The notes beneath the pieces are model-generated. The model worked only from the letters and a program-made list of their open reading frames with translations. It searched no databases and had not been told where the DNA came from. From Paragordius varius (taxonomy: Eukaryota; Nematomorpha): 64,000 nucleotides of DNA. The stretch covers positions 4,898,001-4,962,000 of the forward strand of contig OZ176055.1 in assembly GCA_964247055.1 (NCBI GenBank). The letters are read 5' to 3'. The first letter of the stretch is position 1, and every line of letters starts with the position of its first letter. Shown piece by piece: positions 36,986 through 50,195 of this stretch. Position numbers and translations under genes: made by a program.

Positions 36986-39900
36986 TTGGAATTAAATATC
37001 GGATATTAGTCACCGTTAAACCATTTAGTGTTTTGACATTCTCTAAGGAAGTATACATCAAACTATACAGATAGTTTGACAAACTCTTTCATATCCAATT
37101 TTGACATAAATCAATGTACAAAATCAGCATGTGTATCATTACATAAACTAGACTTTGCGATTAAAAATCGGCTCTTAGTCACCGCTAGATAAAATTACTA
37201 TTTTTACATTTTTCTTGGTAAGACTGCATCGTTACAGCAATTAAACTTTACAATTGTAAAAAGCGAAAAGGAATTTATTATTGCATATTGCATTATATAT
37301 AGTTTTAAGACAAGGTTGCATTTTTGCATTAGGTTAAATATTACAATATTTAGATGAAAGAAGTCACAACAAAGTTATATATTTGCATAAGGTAATCAAT
37401 GTACAAAATCAGCATGTGTATCATTACATAAACTAGACTTTGCAATTAAAAATAGGCTCTTAGTCACCGCTAGATAAAATACTGTTTTTACATTCTCTTA
37501 GTAAGATTGCATCAAACTATACAGAGAGTTTAACAAACTGTTTCATATTCGATTTATACCGATAATTAAATTAAAATCATGATGCATATCATAACATTAA
37601 CTAGACTTTGCAATTAAAAATCGGCTCTTAGTCACCGCTCGATAAAATTACTATTTTTACATTTCTCTTGTAAGTCTGCATTAATCACAGATAATATGAC
37701 ATGCGTATCATTACAGAATTAAACTTTGGAATTAAATATCGGATATTAGATACCGTTGGACCATTTAGTGTTTTGACATTCTCTTAGGAAGTATACATCA
37801 AACTATACAGATAGTTTGACAAACTCTTTCATATCCAATTTTGACATAAATCAATGTACAAAATCAGCATGTGTATCATTACAAAAACTCGACTTTGCGA
37901 TTAAAAATCGGCTCTTAGCCACCGCTAGATAAAATTATTATTTTTACATTTCTTTTGGTAAGACTGCATTAATCACAAATAATATGACATGCGTATCTTT
38001 ACAGAATTAAAGTTTGGAATTAAATATCGGATATTAGTCACCGTTAAACCATTTAGTGTTTTGACATTCTCTTAGGAAGTATACATCAAACTATACAGAT
38101 AGTTTGACAAACTCTTTCATATCCAATTTTGACATAAATCAATGTACAAAATCAGCATGTGTATCATTACATAAACTAGACTTTGCGATTAATAATCGGC
38201 TCTTAGTCACCGCTAGATAAAATTACTATTTTTACATTTTTCTTGGTAAGACTGCATCGTTACAGCAATTAAACTTTACAATTGTAAAAAGCGAAAAGGA
38301 ATTTATTATTGCATATTGCATTATATATAGTTTTAAGACAAGGTTGCATTTTTGCATTAGGTTAAATATTACAATATTTAGATGAAAGAAGTCACAACAA
38401 AGTTATATATTTGCATAAGGTTCAATATTACAGTATTTAGGTGAAAGCATTCACAACCAAGATAATATACTTTTTTAGCGTAACAAGGACAAAGGTGTAT
38501 TATGCACTAAGGTAAGAGAGAATAATATTATATTTTCATAAGTTAACTATTATAAGGTCATTGAGTTAAGTTAACAAAAACAATTAAGTTATATAACATG
38601 TCCCCGCTGACAAAATAGTGTTTTGACATTCTCTTAGTAAGAGTACATCAAACTATACAGATAGTTTGACAAACTCTTTCATATCCGATTTTGACAAAGA
38701 TATTGTAAATCAATGTACAAAATAAGCATGTGTATCATTACATAAACTAGACTTTGCGATTAGAAATCGGCTCTTAGTCACCGCTCGATATACTTAGTAA
38801 TTTTATATTTCTCTTGTAAGACTGCATTAATCACAGATAATATGACATGCGTATCATTACAGAATTAAACTTTGGAATTAAATATCGGATATTAGACACC
38901 GTTGGATCATTTAGTGTTTTAACATTCTCTTAGGAAGTATACATCAAACTATACAGATAGTTTGACAAACTCTTTCATATCCAATTTTAGCATAAATCAA
39001 TGTATATCAGCATGTGTATCATTACATAAACTCGACGTTGCGATTAAAAATCGGCTCTTAGCCACCGCTAAATAAAATTATTATTTTTACATTTTTCTTG
39101 GTAAGACTGCATCGTTACAGCAATTAAACTTTACAATTGTAAAAAGCGAAAAGGAATTTATTATTGCATATTGCATTATATATAGTTTTAAGACAAGGTT
39201 GCATTTTTGCATTAGGTTAAATATTACAATATTTAGATGAAAGAAGTCACAACAAAGTTATATATTTGCATAAGGTAATCAATGTACAAAATCAGCATGT
39301 GTATCATTACATAAACTAGACTTTGCAATTAAAAATAGGCTCTTAGTCACCGCTAGATAAAATACTGTTTTTACATTCTCTTAGTAAGATTGAATCAAAC
39401 TATACAGAGAGTTTAACAAACTGTTTCATATTCAATTTTTACCGATAATTAAATTAAAATCATGATGCATATCATAACATTAACTAGACTTTGCAATTAA
39501 AAATCGGCTCTTAGTCACCGCTCGATAAAATTACTATTTTTACATTTCTCTTGTAAGTCTGCATTAATCACAGATAATATGACATGCGTATCATTACAGA
39601 ATTAAACTTTGGAATTAAATATCGGATATTAGACACCGTTGGACCATTTAGTGTTTTGACATTCTCTTAGGAAGTATACATCAAACTATACAGATAGTTT
39701 GACAAACTCTTTCATATCCAATTTTGACATAAATCAATGTACAAAATCAGCATGTGTATCATTACATAAACTAGACTTTGCGATTAAAAATCGGCTCTTA
39801 GCTACCGCTAGATAAAATTATTATTTTTACATTTCTTTTGGTAAGACTGCATTAATCACAGATAATATGACATGCGTATCATTACAAAATTAAACTTTGG

Positions 39901-42900
39901 AATTAAATATCGGATATTAGTCACCGTTAAACCATTTAGTGTTTTGACATTCTCTTAGGAAGTATACATCAAACTATACAGATAGTTTGACAAACTCTTT
40001 CATATCCAATTTTGACATAAATCAATGTACAAAATCAGCATGTGTATCATTGCATAAACTAGACTTTGCGATTAAAAATCGGCTCTTAGTCACCGCTAGA
40101 TAATATTACTATTTTTACATTTTTCTTGGTAAGACTGCATCGTTACAGCAATTAAACTTTACAATTGTAAAAAGCGAAAAGGAATTTATTATTGCATAAT
40201 GCATTATATATAGTTTAAGACAAGGTTGCATTTTTGCATTAGGTTAAATATTACAATATTTAGATGAAAGAAGTCACAACAAAGTTATATATTTGCATAA
40301 GGTTCAATATTACAGTATTTAGGTGAAAGCATTCACAACCAAGATAATATACTTTTTTAGCGTAACAAGGACAAAGGTGTATTATGCACTAAGGTAAGAG
40401 AGAATAATATTATATTTTCATAAGTTAACTATTATAAGGTCATTGAGTTAAGTTAACAAAAACAATTAAGTTATATAACATGTCCCCGCTGACAAAATAG
40501 TGTTTTGACATTCTCTTAGTAAGAGTACATCAAACTATACAGATAGTTTGACAAACTCTTTCATATCCGATTTTGACAAACATATTGTAAATCAATGTAC
40601 AAAATAAGCATGTGTATCATTACATAAACTAGACTTTGCGATTAGAAATCGGCTCTTAGTCACCGCTCGATATACTTAGTAATTTTATATTTCTCTTGTA
40701 AGACTGCATTAATCACAGATAATATGACATGCGTATCATTACAGAATTAAACTTTGGAATTAAATATCGGATATTAGACACCGTTGGATCATTTAGTGTT
40801 TTAACATTCTCTTAGGAAGTATACATCAAACTATACAGATAGTTTGACAAACTCTTTCATATCCAATTTTGACATAAATCAATGTACAAAACAGCATACA
40901 TTTCTTTTGGTAAGACTGCATTAATCACAAATAATATGACATGCGTATCATTACAAAATTAAACTTTGGAATTAAATATCGGATATTAGACACCGTTGGA
41001 CCATTTAGTGTTTTGACATTCTCTTAGTAAGTTTACATCAAACTATACAGATAGTTTGACAAACTCTTTCATATCCAATTTTGACATAAATTAATGTACA
41101 AAATCAGCATGTGTATCATTACATAAACTAGACTTTGCGATTAAAAATCGGCTCTTAGTCACCGCTAGATAAAATTACTATTTTTACATTTTTCTTGGTA
41201 AAACTGCATCGTTACAGCAATTAAACTTTACAATTGTAAAAAGCGAAAAGGAATTTATTATTGCATATTGCATTATATATAGTTTTAAGACAAGGTTGCA
41301 TTTTTGCATTAGGTTAAATATTACAATATTTAGATGAAAGAAGTCACAACAAAGTTAGATATTTGCATAATGTTCAATATTACAGTATTTAGGTGAAAGC
41401 ATTAACAACCAAGATAATATACTTTTTTAGCGTAACAAGGACAAAGGTGTATTATGCACTAAGGTAAGAGAGAATAATATTATATTTTCATAAGTTAACT
41501 ATTATAAGGTCATTGAGTTAAGTTAACAAAAACAATTAAGTTATATAACATGTCCCCGCTGACAAAATAGTGTTTTGACATTCTCTTAGTAAGAGTACAT
41601 CAAACTATACAGATAGTTTGACAAACTCTTTCATATCCGATTTTGACAAAGATATTGTAAATCAATGTACAAAATAAGCATGTGTATCATTACATAAACT
41701 AGACTTTGCGATTAGAAATCGGCTCTTAGTCACCGCTCGATATACTTAGTAATTTTATATTTCTCTTGTAAGACTGCATTAATCACAGATAATATGACAT
41801 GCGTATCATTACAGAAGTAAGCTTTGGAATTAAATATCGGATATTAGACACCGTTGGATCATTTAGTGTTTTAACATTCTCTTAGGAAGTATACATCAAA
41901 CTATACAGATAGTTTGACAAACTCTTTCATATCCAATTTTAGCATAAATCAATGTATATCAGCATGTGTATCATTACATAAACTCGACGTTGCGATTAAA
42001 AATCGGCTCTTAGCCACCGCTAAATAAAATTATTATTTTTACATTTCTTTTGGTAAGACTGCATTAATCACAGATAATATGACATGCGTATCATTACAAA
42101 ATTAAACTTTGGAATTAAATATCGGATATTAGTCACTGTTAAACCATTTAGTGTTTTGACATTCTCTTAGGAAGTATACATCAAACTATACAGATAGTTT
42201 AACAAACTGTTTCATATTCGATTTTTACCGATAATTAAATTAAAATCATGATGCATATCATAACATTAACTGGACTTTGCAATTAAAAATCGGCTCTTAG
42301 TCACCGCTCGATAAAATTACTATTTTTACATTTCTCTTGTAAGTCTGCATTAATCACAGATAATATGACATGCGTATCATTACAGAATTAAACTTTGGAA
42401 TTAAATATTGGAGATTAGTCACGGTTAAACCATTTAGTGTTTTGACATTCTCTTAGGAAGTATACATCAAACTATACAGATAGTTTGACAAACTCTTTCA
42501 TATCCAATTTTGACATAAATCAATGTACAAAACAGCATACATTTCTTTTGGTAAGACTGCATTAATCACAAATAATATGACATGCGTATCATTACAAAAT
42601 TAAACTTTGGAATTAAATATCGGATATTAGACACCGTTGGACCATTTAGTGTTTTGACATTCTCTTAGTAAGTTTACATCAAACTATACAGATAGTTTGA
42701 CAAACTCTTTCATATCCAATTTTGACATAAATTAATGTACAAAATCAGCATGTGTATCATTACATAAACTAGACTTTGCGATTAAAAATCGGCTCTTAGT
42801 CACCGCTAGATAAAATTACTATTTTTACATTTTTCTTGGTAAGACTGCATCGTTACAGCAATTAAACTTTACAATTGTAAAAAGCGAAAAGGAATTTATT

Positions 42901-44879
42901 ATTGCATATTGCATTATATATAGTTTTAAGACAAGGTTGCATTTTTGCATTAGGTTAAATATTACAATATTTAGATGAAAGAAGTCACAACAAAGTTATA
43001 TATTTGCATAAGGTAATCAATGTACAAAATCAGCATGTGTATCATTACATAAACTAGACTTTGCAATTAAAAATAGGCTCTTAGTCACCGCTAGATAAAA
43101 TACTGTTTTTACATTCTCTTAGTAAGATTGAATCAAACTATACAGAGAGTTTAACAAACTGTTTCATATTCAATTTTTACCGATAATTAAATTAAAATCA
43201 TGATGCATATCATAACATTAACTAGACTTTGCAATTAAAAATCGGCTCTTAGTCACCGCTCGATAAAATTACTATTTTTACATTTCTCTTGTAAGTCTGC
43301 ATTAATCACAGATAATATGACATGCGTATCATTACAGAATTAAACTTTGGAATTAAATATCGGATATTAGATACCGTTGGACCATTTAGTGTTTTGACAT
43401 TCTCTTAGGAAGTATACATCAAACTATACAGATAGTTTGACAAACTCTTTCATATCCAATTTTGACATAAATCAATGTACAAAATCAGCATGTGTATCAT
43501 TACATAAACTCGACGTTGCGATTAAAAATCGGCTCTTAGCTACCGCTAGATAAAATTACTATTTTTACATTTTTCTTGGTAAGACTGCATCGTTACAGCA
43601 ATTAAACTTTACAATTGTAAAAAGCGAAAAGGAATTTATTATTGCATATTGCATTATATATAGTTTAAGACAAGGTTGCATTTTTGCATTAGGTTAAATA
43701 TTACAATATTTAGATGAAAGAAGTCACAACAAAGTTATATATTTGCATAAGGTTCAATATTACAGTATTTAGGTGAAAGCATTCACAACCAAGATAATAT
43801 ACTTTTTTAGCGTAACAAGGACAAAGGTGTATTATGCACTAAGGTAAGAGAGAATAATATTATATTTTCATAAGTTAACTATTATAAGGTCATTGAGTTA
43901 AGTTAACAAAAACAATTAAGTTATATAACATGTCCCCGCTGACAAAATAGTGTTTTGACATTCTCTTAGTAAGAGTACATCAAACTATACAGATAGTTTG
44001 ACAAACTCTTTCATATCCGATTTTGACAAAGATATTGTAAATCAATGTACAAAATAAGCATGTGTATCATTACATAAACTAGACTTTGCGATTAGAAATC
44101 GGCTCTTAGTCACCGCTCGATATACTTAGTAATTTTATATTTCTCTTGTAAGACTGCATTAATCACAGATAATATGACATGCGTATCATTACAGAATTAA
44201 ACTTTGGAATTAAATATCGGATATTAGACACCGTTGGATCATTTAGTGTTTTAACATTCTCTTAGGAAGTATACATCAAATTATACAGATAGTTTAACAA
44301 ACTGTTTCATATTCGATTTTTACCGATAATTAAATTAAAATCATGATGCATATCATAACATTAACTGGACTTTGCAATTAAAAATCGGCTCTTAGTCACC
44401 GCTCGATAAAATTACTATTTTTACATTTCTCTTGTAAGTCTGCATTAATCACAGATAATATGACATGCGTATCATTACAGAATTAAACTTTGGAATTAAA
44501 TATTGGAGATTAGTCACGGTTAAACCATTTAGTGTTTTGACATTCTCTTAGGAAGTATACATCAAACTATACAGATAGTTTGACAAACTCTTTCATATCC
44601 AATTTTGACATAAATCAATGTACAAAACAGCATACATTTCTTTTGGTAAGACTGCATTAATCACAAATAATATGACATGCGTATCTTTACAGAATTAAAG
44701 TTTGGAATTAAATATCGGATATTAGTCACCGTTAAACCATTTAGTGTTTTGACATTCTCTTAGGAAGTATACATCAAACTATACAGATAGTTTGACAAAC
44801 TCTTTCATATCCAATTTTGACATAAATCAATGTACAAAATCAGCATGTGTATCATTACATAAACTAGACTTTGCGATTA

Positions 44880-47800
44880 ATAATCGGCTCTTAGTCACCG
44901 CTAGATAAAATTACTATTTTTACATTTTTCTTGGTAAGACTGCATCGTTACAGCAATTAAACTTTACAATTGTAAAAAGCGAAAAGGTATTTATTATTGC
45001 ATATTGCATTATATATAGTTTTAAGACAAGGTTGCATTTTTGCATTAGGTTAAATATTACAATATTTAGATGAAAGAAGTCACAACAAAGTTATATATTT
45101 GCATAAGGTTCAATATTACAGTATTTAGGTGAAAGCATTCACAACCAAGATAATATACTTTTTTAGCGTAACAAGGACAAAGGTGTATTATGCACTAAGG
45201 TAATTATATTTTCATAAGTTAACTATTATAAGGTCATTGAGTTAAGTTAACAAAAACAATTAAGTTATATAACATGTCCCCGCTGACAAAATAGTGTTTT
45301 GACATTCTCTTAGTAAGAGTACATCAAACTATACAGATAGTTTGACAAACTCTTTCATATCCGATTTTGACAAAGATATTGTAAATCAATGTACAAAATC
45401 AGCATGTGTATCATTACATAAACTAGACTTTGCAATTAAAAATTGGCTCTTAGTCACCGCTAGATAAAATACTGTTTTTACATTCTCTTAGTAAGATTGC
45501 ATCAAACTATACAGAGAGTTTAACAAACTGTTTCATATTCGATTTATACCGATAATTAAATTAAAATCATGATGCATATCATAACATTAACTAGACTTTG
45601 CAATTAAAAATCGGCTCTTAGTCACCGCTCGATAAAATTACTATTTTTACATTTCTCTTGTAAGTCTGCATTAATCACAGATAATATGACATGCGTATCA
45701 TTACAGAATTAAACTTTGGAATTAAATATCGGATATTAGACACCGTTGGACCATTTAGTGTTTTGACATTCTCTTAGGAAGTATACATCAAACTATACAG
45801 ATAGTTTGACAAACTCTTTCATATCCAATTTTGACATAAATCAATGTACAAAATGGGCATGTGTATCATTACATAAACTAGACTTTGCAATTAAAAATCG
45901 GCTCTTAGTCACCGCTAGATAAAATACTGTTTTTACATTCTCTTAGTAAGATTGCATCAAACTATACAGAGACTTTAACAAACTGTTTCATATTCGATTT
46001 ATACCGATAATTAAATTAAAATCATGAAGCATATCATAACATTAACTAGACTTTGCAATTAAAAATCGGCTCTTAGTCACCGCTCGATAAAATTACTATT
46101 TTTACATTTCTCTTGTAAGTCTGCATTAATCACAGATAATATGACATGCGTATCATTACAGAATTAAACTTTGGATTTAAATATCGGAGATTAGTCACCG
46201 TTAAACCATTTAGTGTTTTGACATTCTCTTAGGAAGTATACATCAAACTATACAGATAGTTTGACAAACTCTTTCATATCCAATTTTGACATAAATCAAT
46301 GTACAAAATCAGCATGTGTATCATTACATAAACTAGACTTTGCAATAAAAAATCGGCTCTTAGTCACCGCTAGATAAAATACTGTTTTTACATTCTCTTA
46401 GTAAGATTGCATCAAACTATACAGAGAGTTTAACAAACTGTTTCATATTCGATTTATACCGATAATTAAATTAAAATCATGATGCATATCATAACATTAA
46501 CTAGACTTTGCAATTAAAAATCGGCTCTTAGTCACCGCTCGATAAAATTACTATTTTTACATTTCTCTTGTAAGTCTGCATTAATCACAGATAATATGAC
46601 ATGCGTATCATTACAGAATTAAACTTTGGAATTAAATATCGGAGATTAGTCACGGTTAAACCATTTAGTGTTTTGACATTCTCTTAGGAAGTATACATCA
46701 AACTCTTTCATATCCAATTTTGACATAAATCAATGTACAAAACAGCATACATTTCTTTTGGTAAGACTGCATTAATCACAAATAATATGACATGCGTATC
46801 ATTACAAAATTAAATTTTGGAATTAAATATCGGATATTAGACACCGTTGGACCATTTAGTGTTTTGACATTCTCTTAGTAAGTTTACATCAAACTATACA
46901 GATAGTTTGACAAACTCTTTCATATCCAATTTTGACATAATTCAATGTACAAAATCAGCATGTGTATCATTACAAAAACTCGACTTTGCGATTAAAAATC
47001 GGCTCTTAGCCACCGCTAGATAAAATTATTATTTTTACATTTCTTTTGGTAAGACTGCATTAATCACAAATAATATGACATGCGTATCTTTACAGAATTA
47101 AAGTTTGGAATTAAATATCGGATATTAGACACCGTTGGACCATTTAGTGTTTTGACATTCTCTTAGTAAGTTTACATCAAACTATACAGATAGTTTGACA
47201 AACTCTTTCATATCCAATTTTGACATAAATTAATGTACAAAATCAGCATGTGTATCATTACATAAACTAGACTTTGCGATTAAAAATCGGCTCTTAGTCA
47301 TCGCTAGATAAAATTACTATTTTTACATTTTTCTTGGTAAGACTGCATCGTTACAGCAATTAAACTTTACAATTGTAAAAAGCGAAAAGGAATTTATTAT
47401 TGCATATTGCATTATATATAGTTTTAAGACAAGGTTGCATTTTTGCATTAGGTTAAATATTACAATATTTAGATGAAAGAAGTCACAACAAAGTTATATA
47501 TTTGCATAAGGTAATCAATGTACAAAATCAGCATGTGTATCATTACATAAACTAGACTTTGCAATTAAAAATAAGCTCTTAGTCACCGCTAGATAAAATA
47601 CTGTTTTTACATTCTCTTAGTAAGATTGCATCAAACTATACAGAGAGTTTAACAAACTGTTTCATATTCGATTTATACCGATAATTAAATTAAAATCATG
47701 ATGCATATCATAACATTAACTAGACTTTGCAATTAAAAATCGGCTCTTAGTCACCGCTCGATAAAATTACTATTTTTACATTTCTCTTGTAAGTCTGCAT

Positions 47801-50187
47801 TAATCACAGATAATATGACATGCGTATCATTACAGAATTAAACTTTGGAATTAAATATCGGATATTAGACACCGTTGGACCATTTAGTGTTTTGACATTC
47901 TCTTAGGAAGTATACATCAAACTATACAGATAGTTTGACAAACTCTTTCATATCCAATTTTGACATAAATCAATGTACAAAATGGGCATGTGTATCATTA
48001 CATAAACTAGACTTTGCAATTAAAAATCGGCTCTTAGTCACCGCTAGATAAAATACTGTTTTTACATTCTCTTAGTAAGATTGCATCAAACTATACAGAG
48101 AGTTTAACAAACTGTTTCATATTCGATTTATACCGATAATTAAATTAAAATCATGATGCATATCATAACATTAACTAGACTTTGCAATTAAAAAACGGCT
48201 CTTAGTCACCGCTCGATAAAATTACTATTTTTACATTTCTCTTGTAAGTCTGCATTAATCACAGATAATATGACATGCGTATCATTACAGAATTAAACTT
48301 TGGATTTAAATATCGGAGATTAGTCACCGTTAAACCATTTAGTGTTTTGACATTCTCTTAGGAAGTATACATCAAACTATACAGATAGTTTGACAAACTC
48401 TTTCATATCCAATTTTGACATAAATCAATGTACAAAATCAGCATGTGTATCATTACATAAACTAGACTTTGCAATAAAAAATCGGCTCTTAGTCACCGCT
48501 AGATAAAATACTGTTTTTACATTCTCTTAGTAAGATTGCATCAAACTATACAGAGAGTTTAACAAACTGTTTCATATTCGATTTATACCGATAATTAAAT
48601 TAAAATCATGATGCATATCATAACATTAACTAGACTTTGCAATTAAAAATCGGCTCTTAGTCACCGCTCGATAAAATTACTATTTTTACATTTCTCTTGT
48701 AAGTCTGCATTAATCACAGATAATATGACATGCGTATCATTACAGAATTAAACTTTGGAATTAAATATCGGAGATTAGTCACGGTTAAACCATTTAGTGT
48801 TTTGACATTATCTTAGGAAGTATACATCAAACTCTTTCATATCCAATTTTGACATAAATCAATGTACAAAACAGCATACATTTCTTTTGGTAAGACTGCA
48901 TTAATCACAAATAATATGACATGCGTATCATTACAAAATTAAATTTTGGAATTAAATATCGGATATTAGACACCGTTGGACCATTTAGTGTTTTGACATT
49001 CTCTTAGTAAGTTTACATCAAACTATACAGATAGTTTGACAAACTCTTTCATATCCAATTTTGACATAATTCAATGTACAAAATCAGCATGTGTATCATT
49101 ACAAAAACTCGACTTTGCGATTAAAAATCGGCTCTTAGCCACCGCTAGATAAAATTATTATTTTTACATTTCTTTTGGTAAGACTGCATTAATCACAAAT
49201 AATATGACATGCGTATCTTTACAGAATTAAAGTTTGGAATTAAATATCGGATATTAGACACCGTTGGACCATTTAGTGTTTTGACATTCTCTTAGTAAGT
49301 TTACATCAAACTATACAGATAGTTTGACAAACTCTTTCATATCCAATTTTGACATAAATTAATGTACAAAATCAGCATGTGTATCATTACATAAACTAGA
49401 CTTTGCGATTAAAAATCGGCTCTTAGTCACCGCTAGATAAAATTACTATTTTTACATTTTTCTTGGTAAGACTGCATCGTTACAGCAATTAAACTTTACA
49501 ATTGTAAAAAGCGAAAAGGAATTTATTATTGCATATTGCATTATATATAGTTTTAAGACAAGGTTGCATTTTTGCATTAGGTTAAATATTACAATATTTA
49601 GATGAAAGAAGTCACAACAAAGTTATATATTTGCATAAGGTAATCAATGTACAAAATCAGCATGTGTATCATTACATAAACTAGACTTTGCAATTAAAAA
49701 TAAGCTCTTAGTCACCGCTAGATAAAATACTGTTTTTACATTCTCTTAGTAAGATTGCATCAAACTATACAGAGAGTTTAACAAACTGTTTCATATTCGA
49801 TTTATACCGATAATTAAATTAAAATCATGATGCATATCATAACATTAACTAGACTTTGCAATTAAAAATCGGCTCTTAGTCACCGCTCGATAAAATTACT
49901 ATTTTTACATTTCTCTTGTAAGTCTGCATTAATCACAGATAATATGACATGCGTATCATTACAGAATTAAACTTTGGAATTAAATATCGGAGATTAGTCA
50001 CCGTTAAACCATTTAGTGTTTTGACATTCTCTTAGGAAGTATACATCAAACTATACAGATAGTTTGACAAACTCTTTCATATCCAATTTTGACATAAATC
50101 AATGTACAAAATCAGCATGTGTATCATTACATAAACTAGACTTTGCAATAAAAAATCGGCTCTTAGTCACCGCTAGATAAAATACTG
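44880..50187 (+). repeat. Second duplicated region, copy 2 (mosaic)
   Basis: A three-part mosaic of the left arm: about 44,880-46,168 from 6.3-7.6 kb, about 46,170-47,510 from 9.27-10.6 kb (offset 36,904), then 47,344-50,187 from 8.31-11.15 kb. With the adjoining 50.19-64.0 kb block this makes 44.9-64.0 kb an order-preserving copy of 6.3-37.7 kb with internal losses. Confidence 0.8.
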
Positions 50188-50195
50188 ATCGTTAC
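50180..50195 (+). other. Out-of-phase junction between satellite blocks
   Basis: A type A/C boundary ending ATAAAATACTG is followed directly by ATCGTTACAGC from inside module D. The D head of about 27 bp is missing, a joint seen nowhere else in the window. The left side corresponds to 11,151-11,154 and the right side to 18,799 in copy 1. Sequence ACTG is present at both source ends, but a C expected after it is missing. Confidence 0.85.

Larger units (their letters stand above)
18799..37737 (+). repeat. Large duplicated block, copy 1 (contains hAT)
   Basis: Matches 50,188-64,000. Segment 18,799-21,656 pairs at offset 31,389, 24,116 to about 31,650 at offset 28,930, and about 34,320-37,737 at offset 26,263. 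Order, D spacing (1,380; about 3,620; 1,380; 1,680; 2,580; 1,640; about 1,030) and rare variants are shared. Examples of shared variants are TATCAATACAG at about 21,116/52,505, CTCTAAGGAAG at 37,041/63,304 and CACAAAAAATATG at about 29,038/57,968. By eye I saw fewer than about twenty single-base differences over 13.8 kb. Extra sequence in this copy is the hAT and one 2,667-bp tandem unit. Confidence 0.9.
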
